Positions 34,573 to 42,892 of a stretch of 48,703 bases of DNA are shown in pieces. A program made the translations under genes and the position numbers. Within the stretch, counting starts at the first letter, position 1, and each line of letters begins with the position of its first letter. Source of the DNA: an uncultured Pelagibacteraceae bacterium (GTDB taxonomy: Bacteria > Pseudomonadota > Alphaproteobacteria > Pelagibacterales > Pelagibacteraceae); assembly GCA_902595795.1 (NCBI GenBank), contig CACJRK010000008.1, positions 1 through 48,703 of the forward strand, given 5' to 3'. The notes under the pieces were generated by a model. It worked only from the letters and a program-made list of their open reading frames with translations. It searched no databases and was not told the DNA's origin.

Positions 34573-34841
34573 TAACCTCCTCCGATAGGAGGTATAATAC
34601 CAATTTTTTCATTTTCTGTTATTCTATAATTGTCGCTAACAATGTTGTCTTTCTCTGAACAAAATGCAGAAGAATTAACAATTTTTATATAACTTTGATT
34701 TCCATGAAAATTTTTTTCAAGATAATTTATAATTTCATGTCTAATATCTTTTATTGTTGAATTATTATTAATATCTAATTCAATTATATTATTTTTGCTA
34801 AAATCTCTGCTTGCTCCAAAAAGTTCTACTTTAACTTTCAT
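34572..34841 (-). CDS. moaD: molybdopterin synthase sulfur carrier subunit
   Basis: A beta-grasp protein of 89 residues, N-terminal KVELFGASRDF and C-terminal IGIIPPIGGG, ending in the Gly-Gly that becomes the thiocarboxylate. It is cytoplasmic and donates sulfur to MoaE. Gap to moaC is one base; overlap with moaE is one base. The codons of the Pro-Pro-Ile-Gly-Gly-Gly end form both a small hairpin and the moaE Shine-Dalgarno. Confidence 0.94.
   Translation of the reverse strand: MKVKVELFGASRDFSKNNIIELDINNNSTIKDIRHEIINYLEKNFHGNQSYIKIVNSSAFCSEKDNIVSDNYRITENEKIGIIPPIGGG
34573..34592 (-). promoter_or_regulatory. moaE ribosome-binding site inside a hairpin formed by the moaD 3' end
   Basis: On the minus strand CCTCC (34592-34588) can pair with GGAGG (34583-34579) over a four-base loop; GGAGG and the following AGG lie 6 or fewer bases before the moaE ATG. 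Translation of moaD would open it, giving coupled MoaD/MoaE synthesis. Confidence 0.55.
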
Positions 34842-34842
34842 T

Positions 34843-35385
34843 TTAAAATAAATCTTTTAAGAATTCAGGGATGCCTTCTGGATTTTTCCATAAACCACTT
34901 TTTCCACCTTCTTTAATTAACAATCTTATATTATCAATTTTTAGATTCGGGTTTACTATTTTGCTTAAATCATAAATTGTAATTAGCGCTGCATTAACAC
35001 CCATTATAGCTTCCATTTCTACTCCAGTTTTAGAATAAGTAGACACAACACAAAATACTTCTAAGGAGTTATCCTCTTCATTCATTATTATTTTACTCGC
35101 AGTGTGGTCAATTGATAATGGGTGACATAAAGGAATTAATTCACTTGTTTTTTTTACCCCCAATACAGCCGCCACCTCAGCTAAAGATAAAGGGTCTCCT
35201 TTAGGCATTGTCTTATTTTTAATTAGGTTAAAAACTTCTTTCCCAACAAAAATTTTACCTGAAGCCAAAGCTCTTCTGAATGTTTCTTTTTTTGAAGAGA
35301 CATCAATCATATGAAAAGAATTATCTTTAAAAATTTCTTTAGCCCAATCTTTTAATAAATTTTGATTAATTACTTTTAATTTCAA
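34843..35385 (-). CDS. moaC: cyclic pyranopterin monophosphate synthase
   Basis: A protein of 180 residues, slightly longer than the common 160. It has MIDVSSKKETFRRA, KGDPLSLAEVAAVLGVKKTSELIPLCHPLSIDHT and VSTYSKTGVEMEAIMGVNAALITIYDL. With MoaA it makes precursor Z from GTP. The start is TTG at 35385, supported by GGAGGA (35395-35390) formed by the last two glycine codons of moaA. One base separates its stop from moaD. Confidence 0.96.
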   Translation of the reverse strand: MKLKVINQNLLKDWAKEIFKDNSFHMIDVSSKKETFRRALASGKIFVGKEVFNLIKNKTMPKGDPLSLAEVAAVLGVKKTSELIPLCHPLSIDHTASKIIMNEEDNSLEVFCVVSTYSKTGVEMEAIMGVNAALITIYDLSKIVNPNLKIDNIRLLIKEGGKSGLWKNPEGIPEFLKDLF

Positions 35386-35395
35386 TTTATCCTCC
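35386..35395 (-). promoter_or_regulatory. moaC ribosome-binding site inside the MoaA glycine codons
   Basis: The final codons GGA GGA of moaA, followed by TAA and A, form a Shine-Dalgarno 4 bases from the TTG start of moaC. It decides the uncommon TTG start. Confidence 0.75.
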
Positions 35396-36379
35396 AGTTT
35401 TTGATAAATTTGTTGTTGATCCAGTATTACCTAGCTCTAAATAATGAGATTCCTTTTTATACTGCATTTGTTTCGTTATTAAATCTTTTAATTCATTTAA
35501 CTGATCATCCCTTTGCAATAGATTTCTTAAATTAATTCCAGTATTTCCAAACAGACAAAGTCTTAAATCACCTCTTGATGTAATTCTTAGTCTGTTACAT
35601 GATTTACAAAAATCTTTTGAGTACGGAGCAATAATACCAAACTTACCTTGATATTTAGGGTTTATGTAATTTAAAGAAGGTCCTGCATCTTTGCCATATG
35701 TTTGGTAGATCCATTTATTTTCCTTTAAATATTCTTTAAAAATTTTTGACGAAATATGGTATTTTTTAAAATAATCTAAATTATCACCAGTCCTCATTAA
35801 TTCTATATATCTGACATCAACTTTATTTTTTTCTATATACTTAGCCCAAGTATTAAAATCTTTTATTGATGAATTTATTTCATTTAAAAGAACAGCATTA
35901 ATTTTAATATTTTCAAAACCTTTATTTTGTAAACTTTCTATACCATGTAAAATTTCTGATAATCTGTCATGACCAGTAATATTTCTAAATATTTCTTTAT
36001 TTAAACTATCTATACTTATGTTTATCCCGGTAAGCCCACTATTAACAAATTGTTCTGCTTTTTTATCTAATTTATAGCCATTAGTTGTAATAGATACATT
36101 TTGAATTCCTGTTTCAAATTTTAATACTTTTATAATATCAAAAAAATCTTTTCTTACTGTTGGCTCACCACCTGTAACTCTGATCTTATTTACGCCTAGC
36201 TCAGAAAAACATTTTGCAAGTCGTTTTATTTCATTTAAATGAAGAAATTTTCTACTATCGTTTTTGTCCACTTGATAACCATTAGGCAAACAATATCCAC
36301 ATTTAAAATTACACACATCAGAAATTGATAATCTAATGTATGGAAATTTTCTACCAAAACTATCTTTTAGAATATTCAT
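35387..36379 (-). CDS. moaA: GTP 3',8-cyclase (radical SAM)
   Basis: A protein of 330 residues with the radical SAM cluster CNFKCGYC (Cys23, Cys27, Cys30), RVTGGEPTVRKDF, SITTNGYKL, and the second cluster in the C-terminal part, FCKSCNRLRITSRGDLRLCLFG. It ends with Gly-Gly, a tail required for activity in the family. It catalyses the first step of molybdopterin synthesis. It is first in the moaACDE-msrPQ operon and diverges from a PhyH gene with 36 bases between the starts. Confidence 0.96.
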   Translation of the reverse strand: MNILKDSFGRKFPYIRLSISDVCNFKCGYCLPNGYQVDKNDSRKFLHLNEIKRLAKCFSELGVNKIRVTGGEPTVRKDFFDIIKVLKFETGIQNVSITTNGYKLDKKAEQFVNSGLTGINISIDSLNKEIFRNITGHDRLSEILHGIESLQNKGFENIKINAVLLNEINSSIKDFNTWAKYIEKNKVDVRYIELMRTGDNLDYFKKYHISSKIFKEYLKENKWIYQTYGKDAGPSLNYINPKYQGKFGIIAPYSKDFCKSCNRLRITSRGDLRLCLFGNTGINLRNLLQRDDQLNELKDLITKQMQYKKESHYLELGNTGSTTNLSKTGG

Positions 36380-36415
36380 AAGCGTTAATTTATATTATAT
36401 TCTTATATTAATAAT

Positions 36416-37252
36416 ATGAACAAAATTCTTACCCAAGATGAAGTGCAAAAATTTAGAGAGGAAGGTGCAGTTTTTCTCAAAAATAAATTTGATATACAGT
36501 GGATTAATAAACTTCAAAAAGGAATAGAAAGAGATATTGCGAATCCTAGCCCAAGATTTAAGTCCCACACTGTGAAAAAAGGTGTTCCTGCATATATAGA
36601 GGATTATTGGACATGGCATTTAGTGCCTGAATTTAAAGATTTTGTTTATAATTCTCCATATGCTCAAATAGCATCTGAGCTTATGTTAGCTAAAAAAATT
36701 AATTTAGTAATGGATAATTGGTTTCTTAGAGAAGCAGGATCTAAATCATCAACCCCATTTCATCATGATATAAGTTATTTTGATATGGAGGGAACAATGT
36801 GCGTTTTATGGCTACCTCTGCAACCTACTAAAAAAGATGAGGGAGTTGTTTGGGTTAAAGGATCACATTTATGGAATAAATTATTTTTAAGAGTTTTATT
36901 TAAGGATGGACATAAAATTGAAGGTGAGGAGTGTATTATAAATGGAAAAAAATATGAGCTACCTCCAAATATTTTAGATAATAAAAATAAATACGAATTT
37001 TTAGAATGGGATTGTGAGTTAGGTGATGCAGTTGTTTTTGATATGAGAACTCTGCATGGAAGTTTAGGAGAGACAATTCCTCAAAAAACTTTAAGTCGTT
37101 ATACCCTACGGGTAGCTAAAGAGAATTCAAAAATTAGTTATGATGGTGATTGGACTAGTTTCAATTATAGAAAAGCAATGCAAGAGGCAGGTTATAAAAA
37201 TGGCGACCCAGTTGAAGGAGAAATGTTTCCTACTTTGTACGAAGTAATTTAA
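36416..37252 (+). CDS. phytanoyl-CoA dioxygenase (PhyH) family protein
   Basis: A 2OG-Fe(II) dioxygenase of 278 residues. Metal ligands are the HxD pair His116/Asp118 (PFHHDIS) and distal His214 (RTLHGSLGE), with Arg228 in LSRYTLRV binding 2-oxoglutarate. The middle YFDMEGTMCVLWLPLQPTKKDEGVVWVKGSH is typical of the family. Marine members act on diverse small substrates, and the substrate here is unknown. It is the first gene of a probably accessory region and ends in an intrinsic terminator shared with the GYD gene. Confidence 0.9.
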   Translation: MNKILTQDEVQKFREEGAVFLKNKFDIQWINKLQKGIERDIANPSPRFKSHTVKKGVPAYIEDYWTWHLVPEFKDFVYNSPYAQIASELMLAKKINLVMDNWFLREAGSKSSTPFHHDISYFDMEGTMCVLWLPLQPTKKDEGVVWVKGSHLWNKLFLRVLFKDGHKIEGEECIINGKKYELPPNILDNKNKYEFLEWDCELGDAVVFDMRTLHGSLGETIPQKTLSRYTLRVAKENSKISYDGDWTSFNYRKAMQEAGYKNGDPVEGEMFPTLYEVI

Positions 37253-37277
37253 CTTCCATGGTCAGAATGGAAGTTTT
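37251..37277 (+). terminator. intrinsic terminator after the PhyH gene
   Basis: AACTTCCAT and ATGGAAGTT form a 9-base stem over GGTCAGA, followed by a short T run (37274-37277). The stem overlaps the PhyH stop codon and lies in the short convergent gap to the GYD gene; its U tail is short on the other strand. Confidence 0.7.
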
Positions 37278-37283
37278 AATAAA

Positions 37284-37601
37284 TTACTGTCCCGGTGCTT
37301 TATAACCAATTTTACTAGCTTTAGTTGTTGCATTAGTAAAATCAATGGCTTCTAATATTGTTAAATTTCTAACTGCACCAGATGACTCAACAACTAATTT
37401 GATTGCTGCAAAATCATCAAAACTTGGCATTTCAGCAACAACTATAAAGTCATAAGATCCTCTTACTATATCCATGCTGTGGAATGTACCACCCATAGCT
37501 TTTGTTAGTTGCTCTACAACAGCTTTTCTATCACTTGAAGGATCTTTTAAAAATCCTTGAAAAGCTTTTTCAGTATAGTTTCCCATTATATATGCTTTCA
37601 T
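37284..37601 (-). CDS. GYD domain-containing protein
   Basis: A small protein of 105 residues with ferredoxin-like fold, recognised by MKAYIMGNYTEKAFQGF, DIVRGSYDFIVVAEMPSFDDFAAIKLVVESSG and the ending GYKAPGQ. GYD proteins have no established role; the fold allows ligand binding and dimerisation. AAAGGAG is 7 bases before the ATG, a strong ribosome-binding site. It diverges from the aldehyde dehydrogenase gene (88 bases) and may belong to the same accessory unit. Confidence 0.9.
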   Translation of the reverse strand: MKAYIMGNYTEKAFQGFLKDPSSDRKAVVEQLTKAMGGTFHSMDIVRGSYDFIVVAEMPSFDDFAAIKLVVESSGAVRNLTILEAIDFTNATTKASKIGYKAPGQ

Positions 37602-37689
37602 ACTAAACTCCTTTCTATAAGGATAATGTTATCATTCATTCGGAAAAATTTAATGTGTAAAAATTACATACTAGACACTATCAAATGTA

Positions 37690-39147
37690 ATGATAGATTT
37701 AGAAATGTACGAAAAATTTGGTCAATTTATTGATGGACAATGGTCACCTTCTTACAAAAAAGAAACATATAAAGTAATTAATCCTGCTACAGAAGAAATT
37801 ATAGGTGAAGCATCAAAAGCATCACCTGAAGATGTTGAAAAAGCATTAAAGTCAGCTGAAAAAGGATTACAAATTTGGAAAAAAACTGCACCTTGGCAAA
37901 GAGCATACATCATAAGAAAAATTGCAGACAAGATGAGAGAAAAAACCGAAGTGCTTGCTAAGTGGATGACATTAGAAGTTGGAAAACCTTTGATAGAGGC
38001 TAAAGGTGAAATTGCTGGTGCAGCAGATATTTTTGAGTGGAATGCAGAAGAAACAAAAAGAATTTATGGTCAAACTGTTGAAAGTAGATTTGAAGACACT
38101 AGGGTGCATGTTTATTATCAACCTGTTGGAGTAGTAGCTGCATTAACACCATGGAATTTTCCAGCAGTATTATCTGCAAGAAAAATTTCAACAGCGTTAG
38201 CAGCGGGCTGTTCTGTTATTATAAAGCCAGATGTGATTACTCCAGGTGTTGTGATGGAAATGGTAGATATTTGTAGAGAATGTGGAGTCCCAGCAGGAGT
38301 AGTTAATCTTTTATCCGGTGATCCACCTAGTATTGCTCAACAATTGATTGCTTCTGATATTGTTAAAAAGATTTCTATAACAGGATCATCTAGAGTTGGA
38401 AAATTAATATTAAAACAAGCTGCAGATAAAGTTCAAAGAGTAACGATGGAACTTTCAGGTCATTCTCCTTTTATTGTTTTTGATGATGCTGATATTAAAA
38501 AAGCTGCTGACATAGCAATCGCTGCTAAATTTAGAAATAATGGTCAAGTTTGTATTTCACCTAATAGATTTTACATTCATGAAACTAAGAAAGATGAGTT
38601 TGTAAATTTATTTATAGATAAAACAAAAAAGTTAAAAATTGGAAATGGGATGGATTCAGAAACTCAATTAGGACCACTTACGACAGAAAAAAGATTGAAT
38701 GAAATTGAAGAATTAGTAGAAAAAACAAAACAAGAGGGAGCAAAAGTTTTATTAGGAGGTAAAAGACCTGCTGGTTTCAATAAAGGTTTTTTTTATGAAC
38801 CAACAGTATTTGATGAAGTAAAAGATGATTTTACTATAATGAAACAAGAACCCTTTGGCCCATTAGTACCTATGCTATCATTTAAATCTTTTGACGAAGT
38901 GGTCGAAAGAGCTAATAATCATGAACTTGGATTGTGTAGTTATGTTTGTACAAATTCAATGGAAACGGCACATTTAGCGTCCGAACAATTAGAGACTGGT
39001 TCAGTTGCTGTTAATACAGGAGTTGTTGCAATCGCAGAAGCACCATTTGGAGGAATTAAACAAAGTGGATATGGAAGAGAAGGTGGATCTAGCGCAATAA
39101 AAGATTACTTAAATGTTAAGTATACTCATTTAGGTATAAAAGGATAA
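37690..39147 (+). CDS. aldehyde dehydrogenase family protein, succinate-semialdehyde dehydrogenase-like
   Basis: A protein of 485 residues with all aldehyde dehydrogenase landmarks: LTPWNFPAVLSARKISTALAAGC, cofactor lysine in IIKPD (179), Glu254 in MELSGHSP, catalytic Cys288 in NNGQVCISPNR, and EPFGPLVP. It resembles NAD(P)-dependent semialdehyde dehydrogenases, with ELSG instead of the usual ELGG. The position before a sugar-acid cluster suggests that it oxidises a semialdehyde formed in that pathway, an inference. It converges on the dehydratase gene with a one-base gap. Confidence 0.92.
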   Translation: MIDLEMYEKFGQFIDGQWSPSYKKETYKVINPATEEIIGEASKASPEDVEKALKSAEKGLQIWKKTAPWQRAYIIRKIADKMREKTEVLAKWMTLEVGKPLIEAKGEIAGAADIFEWNAEETKRIYGQTVESRFEDTRVHVYYQPVGVVAALTPWNFPAVLSARKISTALAAGCSVIIKPDVITPGVVMEMVDICRECGVPAGVVNLLSGDPPSIAQQLIASDIVKKISITGSSRVGKLILKQAADKVQRVTMELSGHSPFIVFDDADIKKAADIAIAAKFRNNGQVCISPNRFYIHETKKDEFVNLFIDKTKKLKIGNGMDSETQLGPLTTEKRLNEIEELVEKTKQEGAKVLLGGKRPAGFNKGFFYEPTVFDEVKDDFTIMKQEPFGPLVPMLSFKSFDEVVERANNHELGLCSYVCTNSMETAHLASEQLETGSVAVNTGVVAIAEAPFGGIKQSGYGREGGSSAIKDYLNVKYTHLGIKG

Positions 39148-39148
39148 A

Positions 39149-40324
39149 TTATTCTAAAATTTTAAAGTCAGACTTATATTTATCTGTTAAGGATAAACCT
39201 AGTCCAGGTTTATTATCGTCTAAATCTATAAAACCATTCTCAGGAGCAGGATCTCCATCAAAAATATAATAGAAAAGTTCATTTCCTATCTCAACATCGT
39301 GTACTGGAAAAAATTCAGAAATAGGACAATTAAAATTAGACATCGTTAAATGATAATTATGCATTTGACCTGCATGAGGGATGACTGGAACTTGATAAGC
39401 TTCAGCCAATGCATTAATTTTTTGTGCAATTGTAAATCCACCAACTCTATTATTATCGTACTGGATATAACTCACAGCTTTTAAATCTAATAATTGTTTA
39501 AAACCAAATAAGTTAAATTCATGCTCCCCACCCGATATAGGTATCATTTTCATATTGTTTAATTCTGCGTATCCGTGAATATCATCTGCAACAACAGGTT
39601 CTTCTAACCACCTTGGATTAAATTTCATAAGTTTAGGAATCATTCTTTTTGTATAATCTAAATTCCATCCCATATAACATTCCATCATAAGATCGGTATC
39701 TTCACCAATTACCTCTCTTACTGCAGCAGCAAGTTCTATATTTTTTTTCATACCATCAGGTCCATCTTTAGGTCCCCAACCAAACCTCATTTTAAACATG
39801 TTAAAACCTTGGTTTAAATAATTTTCAGCTTCTTTCTGAAGATCTTTAATTGGTTGGCTGTAAAGTTTAGATGCATAAACGGGAATTTTTTGTTTTGTTC
39901 TTCCACCAAGTAATTTAAAAATAGGTTTTTTAGTGATTTTTCCCATTATATCCCATAACGCAATATCAATTGCAGAAATTGCAACCATACCAATTCCTCT
40001 TCTTCCCCAAGCATGAGTTCGTCTGTACATTTTTTCCCAAATATAAGCATAATCAAATGGGTCTTCTCCTATTACTAAAGGTTTTAAATATGTATCAATA
40101 ATTTTTTTAGTTACTTGTGGCGCTAAAGCTGCATTACCCAGTCCAATAGTTCCATTGTCGGTTTCAACTTCACAAATTAACCATTCGTGAAACCTAAAAG
40201 ATCCCATCGCATCAGATTTTTCGTACAAAAGATCAGAAGCATTTGTGCAAAAATTATTTTGTGGTGGAACTGTTTTTCCATTCCATTGATAAACTTTAGT
40301 CCTTATATTTTTAATTTTTGTCAT
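39149..40324 (-). CDS. enolase-superfamily sugar-acid dehydratase (L-rhamnonate dehydratase-like)
   Basis: A protein of 391 residues of the mandelate racemase/enolase fold. The second domain matches rhamnonate dehydratases: [42 protein letters not shown], and the His-bearing [10 protein letters not shown]. The three metal ligands are all Glu (first one in MECYM where E. coli RhmD has Asp). It should remove water from an acid sugar to give a 2-keto-3-deoxy acid; the sugar is unknown. It is divergent from tctC and overlaps the PdxA-like gene by one base. Confidence 0.88.
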   Translation of the reverse strand: MTKIKNIRTKVYQWNGKTVPPQNNFCTNASDLLYEKSDAMGSFRFHEWLICEVETDNGTIGLGNAALAPQVTKKIIDTYLKPLVIGEDPFDYAYIWEKMYRRTHAWGRRGIGMVAISAIDIALWDIMGKITKKPIFKLLGGRTKQKIPVYASKLYSQPIKDLQKEAENYLNQGFNMFKMRFGWGPKDGPDGMKKNIELAAAVREVIGEDTDLMMECYMGWNLDYTKRMIPKLMKFNPRWLEEPVVADDIHGYAELNNMKMIPISGGEHEFNLFGFKQLLDLKAVSYIQYDNNRVGGFTIAQKINALAEAYQVPVIPHAGQMHNYHLTMSNFNCPISEFFPVHDVEIGNELFYYIFDGDPAPENGFIDLDDNKPGLGLSLTDKYKSDFKILE

Positions 40325-41319
40325 TATTTATTTTTATTTTCAGCCATTGTTAATGCTATTTTAAAAGAATTTAAAGTAGGTTCTAAATTTGCCTCGTTTT
40401 TTCCTGCAATATCAAAAGCTGTTCCATGGGCTGGCGTAGTTATTGGCACTGGTAAACCACCTTGAACTGTTACACCTCTATCAAATCCAAAAGCTTTCAA
40501 ACCTGATTGAAGTGCATCATGATACATACCAACAATGCAATCATGATTTTTATTTTTATAAGCCGTAATAAAAGATGTATCACAGGGTAATGGTCCATCA
40601 GCATTTATTCCTTGTTTTTTTGCATCTTCAATAGCAGGTAATATTTCATCTTTTTCTTCAGTGCCAAACTCTCCATGAGGATTAAGAGCTTGAACAGCAA
40701 CTCTAGGTTTATCTATTCCATTTAATTTCATTGCTTCGTTTATTAATTTTATTGGTTTAATAATTTTTTCTTTTTTTATTTGGTTGGCTACCTCTCTAAT
40801 TGGTATGTGAGAAGTTACTCTTGCTGTCCAGAAATTATCAATTACATTAAATTCACAAAAAAAATTTTTTACATTTAACTTTTTAGCCATAAGATGTAAT
40901 TCATCCGAATATTTATTTCCCCCAAGTTTTAAACTTGTTTTATTAAATGGACCAAAATTAATAGCATGAATTTTATTTTCTTTGGCAAGTTCAAGTGCTA
41001 AATTTAGTGCAGAAAGAACACTTTCGCCTGACTCTTTTGAACATTCAGATAATTTATATTCGTGATTTTTTCCTTTCGAAATATCAAGAAAAAACTTATT
41101 ACCTTTTTCAAAATTAATATTTTTAAAATCTTCAACAAATATTAAATTTTGTGAACTACCAGATATTTTATTACCACTTTCTAATATTTTTTTTTCACCA
41201 ATTACAATTATGTTAGCTCTATTTGTAATATCCTCTTTTAACAATTTAGATACTAGTTCTGGCCCTATACCTGAAGGGTCGCCAAGTAGTATTGCGATAT
41301 TAATTTTTTTTTGGGACAT
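40324..41319 (-). CDS. PdxA family NAD-dependent dehydrogenase (4-hydroxythreonine-4-phosphate dehydrogenase or PdxA2-like)
   Basis: A protein of 331 residues with [15 protein letters not shown] at the start, [11 protein letters not shown], the metal-ligand region GMYHDALQ and the end [21 protein letters not shown]. PdxA makes vitamin B6 precursor; PdxA2 paralogues in sugar-acid clusters act on 4-phospho-threonate and erythronate. The company of a dehydratase, tripartite transporter, SDR and ROK kinase favours a catabolic role, but a biosynthetic one is not excluded. It sits 69 bases from tctC, divergent. Confidence 0.88.
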   Translation of the reverse strand: MSQKKINIAILLGDPSGIGPELVSKLLKEDITNRANIIVIGEKKILESGNKISGSSQNLIFVEDFKNINFEKGNKFFLDISKGKNHEYKLSECSKESGESVLSALNLALELAKENKIHAINFGPFNKTSLKLGGNKYSDELHLMAKKLNVKNFFCEFNVIDNFWTARVTSHIPIREVANQIKKEKIIKPIKLINEAMKLNGIDKPRVAVQALNPHGEFGTEEKDEILPAIEDAKKQGINADGPLPCDTSFITAYKNKNHDCIVGMYHDALQSGLKAFGFDRGVTVQGGLPVPITTPAHGTAFDIAGKNEANLEPTLNSFKIALTMAENKNK

Positions 41320-41353
41320 TTTTTTCTTTACGCTTTGTATCAGATTATGCTTA

Positions 41354-41359
41354 TATAAT
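41354..41359 (+). promoter_or_regulatory. possible -10 element of the tctC promoter
   Basis: TATAAT lies in the divergent 69-base gap between the PdxA-like gene and tctC, 30 bases before the ATG. No convincing -35 hexamer is seen at standard distance. GAGGG sits 6 bases before the tctC ATG. Confidence 0.4.
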
Positions 41360-41388
41360 TATTTATAAATTAACTAAAGAGGGAAATA

Positions 41389-42363
41389 ATGAAAAAAAGC
41401 TTTAAACTATTTTTAGCAGCTGCTTTCCTAGTAACTGAATTTTTTGTTGTAGCTCTTCCATTAATGATTACATCAGCCAAAGCTGATGGGCATCCAATTC
41501 AAGCAATTACTCACGCTGGTTTTGGTGGTGGAACTGACGTTACTACAAGAATGATGTTATTAAGAGCAAGAAGAGTCCTTAAGCAAGACATGCAATTAGT
41601 AAACAAAAAAGGTGGTGGTGGAGCAGCATCTATGGATTATATGATGTCTTTACCTGCTGATGGAAATCATACCTTAACTTGGACAACAGGTCATGCTGTT
41701 TCTATGGCTTTAGGTAAAACTAAAGTTAAGTTAAGTGATATGCAACCGCTTGCTAGAGGAACTGATGATCCTCAATTATTTGTTGTTAATTGTAAAGCAG
41801 ATATTAAAGATGCTAAAAAATTTATTAGCACACAAAAATCAAAATCACTAAAATATGGAACTACTCATACAGGTGGTATTGATGATGTTAGTGCAATTGC
41901 ATTTACAAAAAAAGGTGGATTAAAAGATCCAACTATCGTTGCTTACAAAGGTGTTGCACCAATTAAAACTAACCTAATCAAAGGAGATATTGATGTAGGT
42001 GTTTTAAACTTAGGTGAAGCATTAACTGAAATTAATGAGGGTAAACTTTGTGTTTCAGTTGTCTTAGCAAATAATAGAATGGCTAAAATTGGAGACTCAC
42101 CGACAGCTAAAGAATTGGGCATACCTGTTTCTTTATCTACGGTAAGAGGTTTCGTAACTAAAAAAGGTGCTCCAGCAGACAGAGTAAAACAATTAGAAGC
42201 TGGAATGATGAAAGCTATGAGCCACAACTACTACAAAAATTTCTTAACAGAAATTGGTCTTGATGAGACAAGTGTTGTAGGTGCAGATGAATGGGGTAAG
42301 CAAATGGAAGAAATGCTTACTGAGATGACTGCGCAGCTTAAAGCTTTAGGTTACATTAACTAA
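41389..42363 (+). CDS. tctC: tripartite tricarboxylate transporter substrate-binding protein
   Basis: A protein of 324 residues with an N-terminal signal peptide (about 1-31, ending SAKA before DGHP) and the Bug-family periplasmic fold: VTTRMMLLRARRVLKQDM, KKGGGGAASMDYM, TGGIDDVSA, ATPTAKEL-like SPTAKELG. It captures an organic acid in the periplasm and delivers it to TctA/TctB. The neighbouring dehydratase suggests a sugar acid. A terminator downstream separates its message from tctB, which implies higher expression of the binding protein. Confidence 0.93.
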   Translation: MKKSFKLFLAAAFLVTEFFVVALPLMITSAKADGHPIQAITHAGFGGGTDVTTRMMLLRARRVLKQDMQLVNKKGGGGAASMDYMMSLPADGNHTLTWTTGHAVSMALGKTKVKLSDMQPLARGTDDPQLFVVNCKADIKDAKKFISTQKSKSLKYGTTHTGGIDDVSAIAFTKKGGLKDPTIVAYKGVAPIKTNLIKGDIDVGVLNLGEALTEINEGKLCVSVVLANNRMAKIGDSPTAKELGIPVSLSTVRGFVTKKGAPADRVKQLEAGMMKAMSHNYYKNFLTEIGLDETSVVGADEWGKQMEEMLTEMTAQLKALGYIN

Positions 42364-42374
42364 TCTAATTAAAA

Positions 42375-42398
42375 GTACATTTGATATGAAAAATGTAC
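42375..42398 (+). promoter_or_regulatory. hairpin with the tctB start codon in its loop
   Basis: GTACATTT (42375-42382) and AAATGTAC (42391-42398) form a perfect 8-base stem; the loop GATATGAA holds the tctB ATG at 42386. It precedes the terminator hairpin directly, and may modulate tctB translation. Confidence 0.65.
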
Positions 42399-42892
42399 AA
42401 AAATCAAAAAGGGCAAACAAAAGTTTGCCCTTTTTTTTTAAAGATGAATTTAAAGTCTCGTTTGTTATCATTTTTGTATCAATAATTTTACTAATTACCA
42501 CTTTCACATTTGATGTTGTTCCTCCAATTTTAAATAGGGGAATTCAACCAGCAACATTTCCAAAAGCACTTTTAACTTTAATAATAGTTATGACCTTGTT
42601 AATTTATTATTTAGCAACTAAAAATCCTTGGAAGGTTCAAAAAAAATTACCAAAATCATTCATTTTAACACTTTCAAGTTTTGTGATTTTTTTAATTATT
42701 TCAAAGACTTTAGATTTCTTTTTAGCAATTTCTGCTTTATCTATTTTTGTTTCTTATTGTTGGGGAGAGAAAAGAATATTTTATTTATTACTTGTTGGAA
42801 TTATTTTTCCTGTAATTGTCTTTATTTTTTTTGAAACAATTCTTGGTTTAAGATTTCCACCTGGAATTATAACTAATATTTATTACAGCTAG
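42386..42892 (+). CDS. tctB: tripartite tricarboxylate transporter small membrane subunit
   Basis: A membrane protein of 168 residues with about four helices, characteristic TctB: IILLITTFTFDVVPPILNRGIQPATFP, then a second half with FFLAISALSIFVSYCWGEKR. It forms the permease with TctA. The start must be the ATG at 42386, since no ATG, GTG or TTG follows in frame until about residue 68; thus codons 9-18 encode a terminator hairpin. It directly abuts tctA. Confidence 0.9.
   Translation: MKNVQKSKRANKSLPFFFKDEFKVSFVIIFVSIILLITTFTFDVVPPILNRGIQPATFPKALLTLIIVMTLLIYYLATKNPWKVQKKLPKSFILTLSSFVIFLIISKTLDFFLAISALSIFVSYCWGEKRIFYLLLVGIIFPVIVFIFFETILGLRFPPGIITNIYYS
42411..42439 (+). terminator. intrinsic terminator within the first codons of tctB
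   Basis: GGGCAAAC and GTTTGCCC form an 8-base stem over AAAA, followed by nine T (42431-42439) and preceded by five A. It is a strong rho-independent terminator shape for tctC and lies inside the tctB coding frame, which points to partial read-through control. Confidence 0.85.
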
